DNA from: Rhizobium sp. ICMP 5592
GTDB lineage: Bacteria > Pseudomonadota > Alphaproteobacteria > Rhizobiales > Rhizobiaceae
NCBI RefSeq assembly: GCF_009498525.1
Contig: NZ_QSNT01000001.1
Coordinates: 611,032 to 675,031 of the forward strand
Direction: 5' to 3'
DNA length: 64,000 bases
Under the pieces are notes generated by a model. The model was not told where the DNA came from. It did no database searches and saw only the letters and a list, made by a program, of their open reading frames with translations. Position 1 is the first letter of the stretch. Each line of letters begins with the position of its first letter. The position numbers and the translations under genes were made by a program. Of the stretch, positions 7,998-17,600 are shown piece after piece.

Positions 7998-8840
7998 ATG
8001 ACGACCGATCTTCGCCTTCCGACCTATTTCGTCAGTCATGGCGGCGGTCCCTGGCCGTATATGACGGACGACTTCCGCCGTAACTTCGACAGGCTGGAGC
8101 AATCGCTGATCGAGATGAGGGCGGAGCTGGGCAACGCGCCCAAGGCGATCCTGGTGGTTTCCGGCCATTGGGAGGAGCCGGGCTTCACCATCTCATCCGG
8201 AACCAGGCCGGGCATGGTCTACGACTACCACGGCTTCCCGGACTATCTCTATCAGATCAAATACGGCGCCCCCGGTTCGCCCGCGCTTGCAAAGCGCGTG
8301 CAGGACCTTCTGCAGGCACGCGGGCTCAAGGCCGGACTTGATCCGGCCCGCGGCTTTGACCACGGCACGTTCAGCATCATGAAGCCGCTCTATCCGGATG
8401 AGAATATTCCGATCGTTCAGCTCTCACTGGATGCCAGCTACGATCCGGCGCTGCATCTTGAGGCGGGGCGCGCTTTGGCGCCGCTGCGCGACGAGGGTGT
8501 GCTGATCATCGGAAGCGGTCTCAGCTATCACAACCTGCGTGAAATGCGCGGCAGCAACGGTCATGAGCCGTCCCGCCGTTTTGATGCCTGGCTCCAGCAG
8601 ACGCTGGTTCATTCCCTGCCGCATGAACGCGCCGAGCGGCTGCTCGAGTGGGAGAAAGCTCCCTTTGCCCGTGCCGCCCATCCTCAGGAAGACCATCTCA
8701 TTCCGTTGATGGTGGCGGTGGGTGCTGCCCGGGACGAACCCGGTGCCGTTACCTACCATCAGACGGACTTCGCGGGTGGGCTCACCGCATCCAGCTTCCG
8801 CTTCGGCAATGCGCCCGGAACAGCATCCGACGCGCGCTGA
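7998..8840 (+). CDS. Class III extradiol ring-cleavage dioxygenase (DODA/LigB type)
   Basis: Metal-dependent dioxygenase of the LigB/4,5-DOPA-dioxygenase group, which opens catechol-type rings; E. coli YgiD is a homologue of this type. The 280 residues carry the family's histidines: His14 (FVSHGGGP), His57 (SGHWEE), His122 (FDHGTF), His178 (SYHNL) and His229/His233 (HPQEDH), which include the metal ligands and acid-base residues. AAGGA precedes the ATG by 6 bases. First gene of a run with a DoxX-like membrane protein and an azoreductase/quinone reductase, which together suggest handling of catechols or quinones under control of the divergent LysR protein. The natural substrate cannot be read from sequence. 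Confidence 0.88.
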   Translation: MTTDLRLPTYFVSHGGGPWPYMTDDFRRNFDRLEQSLIEMRAELGNAPKAILVVSGHWEEPGFTISSGTRPGMVYDYHGFPDYLYQIKYGAPGSPALAKRVQDLLQARGLKAGLDPARGFDHGTFSIMKPLYPDENIPIVQLSLDASYDPALHLEAGRALAPLRDEGVLIIGSGLSYHNLREMRGSNGHEPSRRFDAWLQQTLVHSLPHERAERLLEWEKAPFARAAHPQEDHLIPLMVAVGAARDEPGAVTYHQTDFAGGLTASSFRFGNAPGTASDAR

Positions 8841-8886
8841 AGCCACCAGCGCTTGACCCTTTCAATGCTTATTCAGGAGAAATACC

Positions 8887-9309
8887 ATGCCTAACACGAC
8901 CAAATGGACGCCCCATATCCTCGCCATCTTGCGGATCGTGACCGCGCTGCTCTTTCTTGAGCATGCGACGATGAAATTCTTCCAGTTCCCGGCAGCGATC
9001 CCGGGCGTGCCCTATCCGCTGCCCGCCATCATGCTCGTCGCCGGCGCAATCGAGATCGTGACCGGACTGTTGATGACGGTCGGATACTACACCCGCATCG
9101 CCGCCTTCGTCGCCGCGGGCGAGATGGCGGCCGCCTACTGGATGGCCCATGCGCCACAGAGTTTCTGGCCGGCGCTTAATATGGGCGAGTCCGCCATCAT
9201 GTTCTGCTTCATCTTCCTTTATCTCGCCTTTGCCGGTGCAGGCAGCTGGGCGCTCGACAACGTCCTGCGCCCGTCCACGAAAGAGCTGTCGTTCGCCAAA
9301 GGTGCGTGA
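8887..9309 (+). CDS. DoxX-family membrane protein
   Basis: Integral membrane protein of 140 residues with four hydrophobic segments (about 10-30, 45-67, 72-90 and 103-122), the DoxX pattern. The conserved LFLEHATMKFF stretch near residue 22-32 and the GAIEIVTGLLM segment are typical. DoxX-like proteins are linked to quinone/redox chemistry in the membrane, though most lack a proven function. CAGGAGA lies just upstream of the ATG. It follows the dioxygenase by 46 bases and precedes the azoreductase, so a shared transcript is likely. Confidence 0.85.
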   Translation: MPNTTKWTPHILAILRIVTALLFLEHATMKFFQFPAAIPGVPYPLPAIMLVAGAIEIVTGLLMTVGYYTRIAAFVAAGEMAAAYWMAHAPQSFWPALNMGESAIMFCFIFLYLAFAGAGSWALDNVLRPSTKELSFAKGA

Positions 9310-9408
9310 CCTTCAGTCAGTGCACTCCCCTAATCCGGGGAGAGACGTAGTTCCCCGTCAAACCGATCAGACACGCTCTCCGATGGGAGCCGTACAAAGG
9401 ACGCCTCG

Positions 9409-10023
9409 ATGAAACTGCTACACATTGATTCCAGTGTTCTCGGCGACAATTCCGTCAGCCGCATTCTCTCGGCCGAGATCGTCGCCCGCCAGAAAGCATT
9501 GCACCCTTCGACTGAGATCATCTATCGCGATCTGGCCCTGGATGTTGCAAGCCATCTTTCGGGCGGTCACATCGCTGCCCGGCACGGTGCGCCGATAGAA
9601 GAACAGGGCCTGCTTGGAGACATTGCCAAGGGCGATGAATATCTGACCGAACTCCTCGACGCCGATATTATCGTCATCGGAGCCCCGATGTATAATTTTT
9701 CGGTCTCTTCGCAATTGAAGGTCTGGATCGACCGTGTCGTCGTCGCGGGCCGCACATTCACCTACAATGATACCGGTGAGGTTCGAGCCCTGGTCTCCCC
9801 GTCGAAGAAGATCTTCATTGCCTCCACACGCGGCAGTGCTTATGCCCCGGGTTCGCCTTATGCTGCATTTGAACATCATGAAAGCTACCTCAAGGGCGTT
9901 TTTGCCTTTCTCGGACTGCATGATGTGACCATCGTTCGGGCAGAAGGCCTGGCATTCGGCCCTGAAGCCAAAGATGCGGCTATTTCCCAGGCTCGCGGCG
10001 AGATTGCCTTAATCTCGGCCTAG
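9409..10023 (+). CDS. azoR: FMN-dependent NADH:quinone oxidoreductase / azoreductase
   Basis: Cytosolic flavoprotein of the AzoR family, reducing quinones and azo compounds with NADH by two-electron steps. The 204 residues match the family length. The N-terminal LHIDSSVLGDNSVSR is the FMN phosphate-binding loop, and APMYNFSVSSQLKVWIDRV contains the MYNF flavin-contact motif. AAAGGA lies 7 bases before the ATG. Third gene of the LysR-linked run with the ring-cleavage dioxygenase; it would protect against quinones formed from catechols. A 17-bp hairpin follows the stop. Confidence 0.92.
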   Translation: MKLLHIDSSVLGDNSVSRILSAEIVARQKALHPSTEIIYRDLALDVASHLSGGHIAARHGAPIEEQGLLGDIAKGDEYLTELLDADIIVIGAPMYNFSVSSQLKVWIDRVVVAGRTFTYNDTGEVRALVSPSKKIFIASTRGSAYAPGSPYAAFEHHESYLKGVFAFLGLHDVTIVRAEGLAFGPEAKDAAISQARGEIALISA

Positions 10024-10064
10024 GCATCCGAGCCCGGCAATCACTTTCAAACACGAAAGTTCCC

Positions 10065-10103
10065 ACGCAAATAGGCCGCCCCAACCGGGCGGCCTATTTG
10101 CGT
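10065..10103. terminator. 17-bp perfect hairpin downstream of azoR
   Basis: Arms at 10065-10081 and 10087-10103 are perfectly complementary (AATAGGCCGCCC core) around the 5-base loop CAACC. It lies 42 bases after the azoR stop. The AT-rich outer part of the stem and its strength fit a transcription terminator, although no long U-run follows. Confidence 0.7.
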
Positions 10104-10227
10104 TCCTCTCCTGTCCAACAAGGGACAGACTTCAATTTTCCACGGATATGTTCTCAATTATGCGCCGGAACTGATTCTATCCGGTATTCTGATCGAACCC
10201 GCCCACGACCCACGATAAGGACATGTG

Positions 10228-11871
10228 ATGCAAGGAATAACGATCGCGCTGGCGCTTCTGGCCATGGTGGTGGTCAGCGGGACGGTGACCCGGATTCTGC
10301 CGATCGCGGTGCCTTTGCCGCTGATCCAGATCGGACTGGGGATGCTGGTCGCCGTCGTGACGGGGAATGCGGTCGAGCTGGATCCGTCGATCTTCTTCCT
10401 GCTTTTCCTGCCTCCTTTGCTGTTCCTGGATGGCTGGCGCATTCCGAAGGAGGGACTGCTGCACGATAAGGGCGTCATTCTCGAACTGGCGCTCGGTCTC
10501 GTGCTTTTCACCGTTCTCGGGGTCGGCATCTTCATTCACTGGATGATCCCATCTGTGCCGCTGCCGGTCGCTTTCGCGCTGGCGGCAATCCTGTCGCCCA
10601 CCGATCCCATTGCCGTTTCGGCGATATCGGCGCGCGTTCCGATCCCGAAGCGATTGATGCACATCCTGGAAGGCGAATCCCTCCTCAATGATGCATCGGG
10701 CCTTGTCTGCATGCGTTTCGCCGTGGCCGCCGCGGTGACGGGAGCCTTCTCCGTCGGCGAAGCGGTCACGACATTTCTGTGGCTGGCGCTGGGCGGGATC
10801 GCCATCGGTGTCGGTCTGACATGGGCTGTCACGCGCACGCGCGACCTTGTTTCCCGCAAACTCGGAGAGGATACCGGCTCCCATATCCTGATCAGCCTGC
10901 TGATACCGTTCTGCGCCTATCTCGCGGCGGAGCATTTTCATTGTTCAGGCATTCTGGCCGCCGTCGCCGCCGGGATCACCATGAGCTATGTCGAGCGCCG
11001 TGGCAGGGCACTCGCCGTGACCCGGGTTCGGACGCAAACCGTCTGGGATACGATCCAGTTCGCGATGAACGGCATGGTCTTCGTGCTTCTTGGACAGCAG
11101 TTTCCAAACATCGCCTCCAGCGCGGCGAAAGTCGTGCGCGAGACCGGCCACGGTCATCCGATCTGGCTGATCTTCTACGTCGCAGCCATCACGGCGGCGC
11201 TTGTGATCATGCGGCTGACTTGGGTCTGGATTTCCCTTCGTTTCACGCTTTTTCGCGCGGCAAGGCGAGGGGAGACCATAAGGACGCCGAGCTGGAGGCT
11301 CGTGGTTGCGACATCTCTTGCCGGCGTTCGCGGCGCCATAACCCTTGCCGGTATCCTGACGCTGCCTCTGGCACTCGACGACGGCAGCGCGTTTCCGGCG
11401 CGCGAGCTCGCAATTTTCCTTGCCGCAGGCGTCATCATCACCTCGCTGGTGCTGGCGAGCGTCTTTCTTCCCTTTCTGCTGAAGAATCTCGATCTGCCCC
11501 CCGAGCCGACACATCGGCAAGAGGAGGATGCAGCACGGATCGCGGCGGCAGAGGCGGCCATCAAGGCGATCCAGACGGTCCAGCACCGGATGGGCTCGGG
11601 GCGGAGCGATGCCGATTTTTACTCGGAAGTCGGAGCAAGGCTCATGGAGTTTTATCGCGAACGTATCGACGGGCGCTCCAAGACGGGCGATGAGGCGGAG
11701 CAAGTGCAGAGAATGGAGGAGATCGAACGCGCCCTTCGGCTATCGGGGCTTCGTGCCGAACGAGATGCGATTTTTGAGATGGCACGCGCGCGAAAACTTC
11801 CCGAGGCGACAGCCAAGACACTGGTTCGCGAAATAGACCTGCTCGAGGCACGTTTGGTATCCGGTGCGTAG
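10228..11871 (+). CDS. CPA1-family Na+/H+ antiporter
   Basis: Inner-membrane sodium (or potassium)/proton exchanger of the NhaP/CPA1 group, used in pH and salt homeostasis. The 547 residues comprise about 12 hydrophobic segments up to residue 420 and a soluble C-terminal tail of about 120 residues. The core motif AAILSPTDPIAVSAI and the ESLLNDASGLVCMRFA segment contain the conserved Asp residues of the ion path. I chose ATG 10228 (AAGG 7 bases upstream) over GTG 10225. It stands alone after the hairpin that ends the azoR run and is convergent with the exported flavodoxin. Confidence 0.9.
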   Translation: MQGITIALALLAMVVVSGTVTRILPIAVPLPLIQIGLGMLVAVVTGNAVELDPSIFFLLFLPPLLFLDGWRIPKEGLLHDKGVILELALGLVLFTVLGVGIFIHWMIPSVPLPVAFALAAILSPTDPIAVSAISARVPIPKRLMHILEGESLLNDASGLVCMRFAVAAAVTGAFSVGEAVTTFLWLALGGIAIGVGLTWAVTRTRDLVSRKLGEDTGSHILISLLIPFCAYLAAEHFHCSGILAAVAAGITMSYVERRGRALAVTRVRTQTVWDTIQFAMNGMVFVLLGQQFPNIASSAAKVVRETGHGHPIWLIFYVAAITAALVIMRLTWVWISLRFTLFRAARRGETIRTPSWRLVVATSLAGVRGAITLAGILTLPLALDDGSAFPARELAIFLAAGVIITSLVLASVFLPFLLKNLDLPPEPTHRQEEDAARIAAAEAAIKAIQTVQHRMGSGRSDADFYSEVGARLMEFYRERIDGRSKTGDEAEQVQRMEEIERALRLSGLRAERDAIFEMARARKLPEATAKTLVREIDLLEARLVSGA

Positions 11872-11977
11872 TCGCTTTTGGCCGGGCACTCGCCATCGCC
11901 CTGCGTTTTGTCATCTGCGCTGCTTCGAGCCGAGGCGATTGCCCACGACGATTTTCGTGACACGCAGCATATACCGC

Positions 11978-12556
11978 TTACAACGTCTTTGCTCCGCCCG
12001 TCGACCCGGTTCGGACACCCCAGGAATCGATCACGTCGCCAGCTCGTCCGTTTGCAAGATCGAACTCGTTGATCATCAGGCCAGGCAGAAAGGATGCGTT
12101 GTGCGCCTGGGCCGCGAAGTTGCTCTCATAGTGTGAAGGGGTGAGCGCATAGGTGGCGAAGAGGCCCACGCTCCGGCCACGGAAGTCCGTCCGTTCGAGA
12201 AAGCTCATCACGGGTGCCGCGACGGTGTTCCACCACACCGGGCCTCCGACGAGGATCAGATCATAGTCTGACACGTCGGAGGGATCGCCCAGCAATGCGG
12301 GCAGCGTACCGGTTTCGAGCTCGTATCTCGATCGCTCCGCCGCCTCGCGGATGTCGGAGGGGTAGGGATCCGCCATTTTGATCTCGAGAAGCTGCGCGCC
12401 AACATGCGCCCGGAGCTTTTCCGCAACCGATCTGGTGTTCCCCGTATAGGAATAGTAGGCGAGCAATATCCTGCGGGGTTCTGTTGCGAAGCTCCAGCTT
12501 GGAACGACCGCCATCGCGGCCATCGAGGTGAGCATAGTACGGCGAGAAAGCTGCAT
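11978..12556 (-). CDS. Exported flavodoxin-like protein
   Basis: Flavodoxin-fold protein of 192 residues preceded by a signal peptide with a twin arginine (MQLSRRTMLTSMAAMAVVPS), which suggests Tat export of a folded flavoprotein. The FMN phosphate loop is YYSYTGNTRSVAEKL (about 35-49), and GGPVWWNTVAAP (about 104-115) is the flavin-ring loop. Most flavodoxins are cytosolic electron carriers, so an exported one is unusual; related exported proteins are annotated as flavodoxin or NADPH-dependent reductase. No obvious operon partner: the small gene at 12634 is on the same strand 78 bases upstream. The redox partner is unknown. Confidence 0.85.
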   Translation of the reverse strand: MQLSRRTMLTSMAAMAVVPSWSFATEPRRILLAYYSYTGNTRSVAEKLRAHVGAQLLEIKMADPYPSDIREAAERSRYELETGTLPALLGDPSDVSDYDLILVGGPVWWNTVAAPVMSFLERTDFRGRSVGLFATYALTPSHYESNFAAQAHNASFLPGLMINEFDLANGRAGDVIDSWGVRTGSTGGAKTL

Positions 12557-12633
12557 GCCCTTACTTCCTTTCAGAGGTTCGTCGTGAGCTTTGGAACACG
12601 AGCCGCATCGACCGAACGTCGTTGATCACCGGC

Positions 12634-12855
12634 TCACGCCCTTGCGGATTGCGGCTCGCGATGAAGATGCGAGGGCATCGTCTCGTTGAGGAGGAGGGCG
12701 AGATTTGCGGGGTCGCTTTCACCTTCGTCCGCAAATCTCATGAGTTCCCGCGCGGCGATGATCGCCGGCTGGTCGGAAAGCCTCAGATCGTGGCGGGAGC
12801 AGAAGTCTTCCAGCACTTTGCGTAATATTGCGATTTGCGATAGCTCGATGGCCAA
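12634..12855 (-). CDS. Small hypothetical protein with a TTG start, 73 aa
   Basis: The frame is open far upstream, but the upstream part has non-coding character. A TTG at 12855 has a near-ideal AGGAGG 8 bases upstream and gives a coherent helical protein beginning (M)AIELSQIAILRKVLEDFCS and ending in a charged tail. No domain is recognised. It lies upstream of the exported flavodoxin on the same strand (78 bases), so the two may share a transcript. The start is supported by the ribosome binding site; the existence of the gene is moderately supported. Confidence 0.5.
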   Translation of the reverse strand: MAIELSQIAILRKVLEDFCSRHDLRLSDQPAIIAARELMRFADEGESDPANLALLLNETMPSHLHREPQSARA

Positions 12856-13392
12856 TTTCCTGTCCTCCTGTTGGCTTCGACATTGCCGAACGCCCAGTGA
12901 ATTTCGAGCCGGAAGATAGGCCAAGCATGTCGCAGCTTTGTGCCGAAGATGTAGACGCATGTCGCGGAGCATGACGCAGCTCGGCCAAGGCATGAAGATA
13001 GGCTCATCCCGACAATGCTCGGCCGAGGTGACGTCAAGCTCCATGCCTTTCAGGGGATCGGCCTCGTTTTGACCCTTGCCATCGAGGCGCGGGGCTCTTG
13101 CTGCATCGCGGCATCGGAGCGCATGTCAATTGCCATAAAGTTGCGACAGCTTGTTACAAATTGGCCCGTGCCGGGCACATCCTTGCGACAGCCGCCGTGT
13201 AGTTTGCCGCCTCCAAAGTCCCCAAGACGCCGATGGAGTTGAGCACGATGGTTCTGACCTCGCACCCTTTGAAATGCAAAATGTCGTCCGCGATTTGTGG
13301 GAGAGCCGACCGCCGCCCGGTGCCGGCGCGATTGCTGATGCCTGCTGGTTATCGCTGATCGCCATCCTCGCCCACCAGATATGGAGTTCCAT
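12856..13392. other. Long intergenic region before the RND operon
   Basis: This 537-base gap separates the small TTG-start gene from the efflux adaptor. Several frames are open on both strands, but all extend into shadows of the adaptor gene or lack start signals. No regulator gene (TetR or similar) is present; the pump is followed instead by a two-component system. Promoters in both directions are expected here but I could not pick one out. Confidence 0.4.
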
Positions 13393-14604
13393 ATGCGTAT
13401 GCTATTCGTCCGCTTGGCTGCCGCTTCTATAACGACCTTGAGCTTGACCGCGTGCGAACGGGGCGAGGCTTCCGCTCCGCAGACCCCACCGCCGTCAGCC
13501 GTCGGCTTCATCACGGTTTCTCCCGAGGCGCTGCCGATGACCACCGAGCTGCCCGGCCGGGTGACCGCCACGAGGGTAGCGGAAGTCAGGCCGCGCGTTA
13601 CGGGCATCGTCACCGAACAGGTCTTTCAACAGGGCGCAACTGTAAGACAGGGAGACGTGCTCTATAGAATCGACCCGGCGCCCTTCAAGGCTCAGGTCGA
13701 CAGTGCCGAAGCCACCCTGCGCAGGGCAAAGGCGGCGCATCTGGATGCGAGGCAGACTGCCGAGCGGCAGGAACAGCTCCGCAAGTCGAACGTTACCAGC
13801 CGGCAGGATTATGATTCCGCCGTCACCCGGCTGGCGCAGGCCGACGCGGATGTTGCTGTCGCCGAGGCGGGGCTCGTCTCGGCCAGGCTGAACCTACAAT
13901 ATTCCAATGTAACGGCGCCGATCTCCGGCCGGATCGGGCGAGCCTTGATCACGGAGGGCGCGCTGGTCTCGGCCAATGGTTCGGAAAATCTGGCGACGAT
14001 CCAGCAACTGAACCCGATTTATGCCGACTTTACGCAACCGGCTTCCGATCTCATCCGTCTCCGCAAGGCGCTTGCCGATGGCAGCCTGACTGCGGGGTCC
14101 AACGAGGCTCGTGTCAGGTTGCGGCTCGATGACGGGACGGAATACCCGCATCCCGGACGGCTGCTGTTCTCGGAAGCCGCCGTCGATGCGACCACCGGGC
14201 AAGTTACCCTTCGCGGCGAATTTCCCAATCCCGACGGTGAACTGTTGCCCGGCATGTATGTGCGCGTCGAGGTCGCGCAGGGGACCCGGAACGCGGTCCT
14301 CGCGGTCCCGCAACAGGCTGTCCAGAGGGATGCGGCCGGCAATGCAAGCCTTCTCGTCATCGCGAATGAAAACAAGCTTGAGCAGCGCGGCGTTGCGGTC
14401 GGCCGTGCGGTCGGCCAGCGCTGGATCATAGAACAGGGTATTCAGGCCGGAGACCGCGTCGTCGTCGACGGCTTCCAGCGGGCACGCGCCGGCGCGACGG
14501 TGGAACCTCAGCCCTGGACCGATCCCGCCGTCGCTGCCGCCAAGCCGACCGCCGAAACGGCCGAACGCGTAGCCGCCCAAGCCAACCTGCCCCTGCAAAG
14601 ATAA
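13393..14604 (+). CDS. RND efflux periplasmic adaptor (AcrA/MexA type lipoprotein)
   Basis: Membrane-fusion protein that links the inner-membrane pump to an outer-membrane channel. The 403 residues start with a lipoprotein signal: the lipobox LTAC puts the acylated Cys at 21. The hairpin, lipoyl and beta-barrel domains follow in the usual order; PRVTGIVTEQVFQQGATV and LNLQYSNVTAPISGRIGRA are the two lipoyl halves, and the coiled-coil hairpin spans about 95-165. GGAG lies 6 bases before the ATG at 13393; the ATG at 13381 is less well placed. The stop is 9 bases from the pump gene. No outer-membrane TolC/OprM gene follows, so the channel is encoded elsewhere. Confidence 0.93.
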   Translation: MRMLFVRLAAASITTLSLTACERGEASAPQTPPPSAVGFITVSPEALPMTTELPGRVTATRVAEVRPRVTGIVTEQVFQQGATVRQGDVLYRIDPAPFKAQVDSAEATLRRAKAAHLDARQTAERQEQLRKSNVTSRQDYDSAVTRLAQADADVAVAEAGLVSARLNLQYSNVTAPISGRIGRALITEGALVSANGSENLATIQQLNPIYADFTQPASDLIRLRKALADGSLTAGSNEARVRLRLDDGTEYPHPGRLLFSEAAVDATTGQVTLRGEFPNPDGELLPGMYVRVEVAQGTRNAVLAVPQQAVQRDAAGNASLLVIANENKLEQRGVAVGRAVGQRWIIEQGIQAGDRVVVDGFQRARAGATVEPQPWTDPAVAAAKPTAETAERVAAQANLPLQR

Positions 14605-14613
14605 GGTGCCTCC

Positions 14614-17600
14614 ATGGCCAATTTCTTCATCGACCGCCCGATCTTTGCCTGGGTCGTGGCGATCTTCATCACGCTCGCCGGCATTCTCACCTTGCCGCTC
14701 ATGCCGATCGCGCGCTATCCGCAGGTCGCGCCGCCGCAGATCACGGTTTCGACCAACTATCCCGGCGCCACGCCGGAGGACATCTACCAGTCGGTCACCC
14801 GTCCCATCGAGGAGGAGCTGAATGGGGTTCCGGGGCTGCTCTATTTCGAATCCGTGTCGGAAGCGTCCGGGCGCATCGCGCTCAACGTTACCTTCGAGAC
14901 GGGCACGAATGTCGGCGAGGCGCAGGTCGAGGTGCAGAACCGCATTGCCCGTGTCGAACCGCGCCTGCCAAGCGCGGTGACGCAGCAGGGCATCAGGGTG
15001 GATCGGGCCGGAACCTCGTTCCTGATGATGGTCGTGCTGCGTTCTGAGGATGGCAAGACCGACGCGGTCGGCCTCGGCGACTATCTGAGCCGAAACGTCA
15101 TCGGCGAGCTGCGGCGCGTTCCGGGCGTCGGCAATGCGCAACTCTTCGCCACGCAGCGCTCCATGCGTGTCTGGATGGATCCGGACAAGATGCTCGGCCT
15201 TAACCTGACCGCGGCGGATATTACCAATGCGATCACCGCCCAGAATGCCCAGGTGACGGCGGGCCGCGTCGGCGCCAGCCCGAATTTGCCCGGTCAGCAG
15301 ACATCGGCCATCGTCAATGTCCAGGGGCAGTTGCGGTCGCCACAGGAATTCGGCGAGATCGTTCTTCGCGCAAATCCGGACGGTTCCGCAGTGCGGCTGC
15401 GCGATGTCGCGCGGGTCGAGGTCGGCGGAGAGAATTACAATTTCGCGAGTCGCCTCAATGGTCAGCCAAGCGCGAATGTCGGCATCCAGCTGACGCCGAC
15501 CGGCAATGCCCTTGCCACGGCCGAGCAGGTCCGCGCGACCATGGAGGATCTCTCCCGCTATTTCCCGCCCGGGCTCAGCTACGAGGTGTCCTATGACACC
15601 ACGCCCTTCGTCGAGGTCTCCATCGAGAAGGTCGTACATACGCTGCTCGAGGCGATCGTTCTCGTCTTCATCGTCATGTTCCTGTTCCTGCAGAACATCC
15701 GCTACACCATCATTCCGACGCTCGTCGTCCCGGTAGCACTTCTCGGCGCATGCGCGGTGATGTACGCCGCCGGCTTTTCGATCAACGTGCTCACCATGTT
15801 TGCCATGGTGCTGGCGATCGGCATTCTCGTCGATGACGCCATCGTCGTGGTCGAGAACGTCGAGCGCATCATGGCCGAGGAAAAGCTGTCGCCGAAGGAG
15901 GCGACGAAAAAGGCGATGTCGCAGATCACCGGGGCGATCATCGGCATTACCCTCGTCCTGACCGCCGTCTTCATTCCGATGGCGTTTTTTCCCGGCGCCG
16001 TCGGGGTGATCTACCAGCAGTTCAGCCTGACGATGGTGGTCTCCATCCTGTTTTCGGGTCTGCTGGCGTTGACCTTCACGCCCGCGCTCTGCGCGTCCTT
16101 CCTGAAGCCTGTCTCCCACGGGCACGAACGCAGGACCTTCTTTTTCCGCTCGTTCAATCGCGGCTTCGACAGCCTGACGCGGCGATATTCGGTCGGTGTC
16201 GGGGCAACGGTCAGGCGTGCCGGCCGCTTCATGCTCATCTATCTCGCCCTGCTCGGTGGGCTTGGCTGGGCCTACCTGCAATTGCCGAACTCGTTTCTGC
16301 CGAACGAGGACCAGGGCTACCTGATCGCCGAGCTGCAGGCGCCCGCCGAAGCAAGCACCGACAGGACACGCGAGGCGATCAGACAGATGGAAAGCATTCT
16401 CATGGAGGAAAACGCGATCAGGAACATCGTCGCTGTCTCGGGCTTTTCCTATTCCGGTTCCGGGCAGAATGCCGGTCTCGCCTTCATCACGCTGAAGGAT
16501 TGGAGCGAGCGCGACCCGAGCGATTCCGCCGCTGCGATCGCCGCGCGGGTGAATGCGAAATTCGCCGCGATCCGCGATGCGTCGGTGCGGGCGCTCTCGC
16601 CGCCGCCGATCCAGGGGCTCGGCACCTCGAACGGATTTGCCTATCGCCTTCAGGATAGATCCGGCGTTGGGCAGAGGGCACTTGCCGCCGCCTCGGCACA
16701 GTTGCTGGATGCGGCTAGGGCAAGTCCCGTTCTCGCTGGAGTGCGTGTCGAGGGCCTGCCGGACGCGGCGCAGATCAACCTGATGATCGACCGGGAAAAG
16801 GCAAACGCCTTCGGCGTCGGCTTCAGCGATATCAACGCGACGCTGTCGGCGAATTTCGGCTCATCCTATATCAACGATTATCCGAATGCCGGCCGCATGC
16901 AGCGCGTGACCGTGCAGGCGGATGCCGTGCAGCGCATGCAGACCCAGGATCTGCTGAGGCTGAACGTCAGGAACAGTCACGGCAGCATGGTTCCTCTGTC
17001 CGCCTTCGCATCGATCGACTGGGTTCGCGGCCCGTCGCAGGTCGTCGGATACAATGGCTATCCCTCGATCCGCATCGGCGGGCAGGCGGCGTCCGGATAT
17101 TCCTCAGGTGACGCCATCGCCGAAATGGAGCGGTTGTCACAGCAATTGCCGGGGGGATTCGGCTTCGAGTGGACCGGCCAATCGTTCCAGGAAATCAAGT
17201 CGGGATCGCAGGCGCCTTTCCTGATCGGGCTCAGCATTCTCTTCGTCTTCCTGTTGCTGGCGGCCCTCTACGAAAGCTGGTCGATCCCCCTTTCGGTCAT
17301 GCTCGTCGTGCCGCTCGGCGTGCTCGGCTCGGTCCTGGCAGTGATGCTGCGCGGGCTGCCGAACGACATTTATTTCCTCGTCGGTCTTATCGCCATTATC
17401 GGCCTTTCGGCCAAGAACGCCATCCTCATCGTCGAATTCGCGAGGGAACTCGTCGCCGAGGGGCGCTCGGTGCGGGAGGCCGCAATCGAGGCTGCACGGA
17501 TGAGGTTCCGGCCGATCCTGATGACCTCGCTCGCCTTCACATTGGGTGTCGTGCCGCTGGCGATCGCAACGGGTGCAAGTGCGGCGAGCCAGAACGCCAT

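Noticed and set aside
12857..13380. Possible gene in the gap before the efflux adaptor
   Set aside because: Open frames lack start signals and most run into the adaptor gene on the wrong strand.
13894..16281. 795-codon minus-strand frame across the efflux genes
   Set aside because: It is opposite the adaptor and pump, which carry clear motifs; its own translation is Asp/Arg/His-rich without domains.
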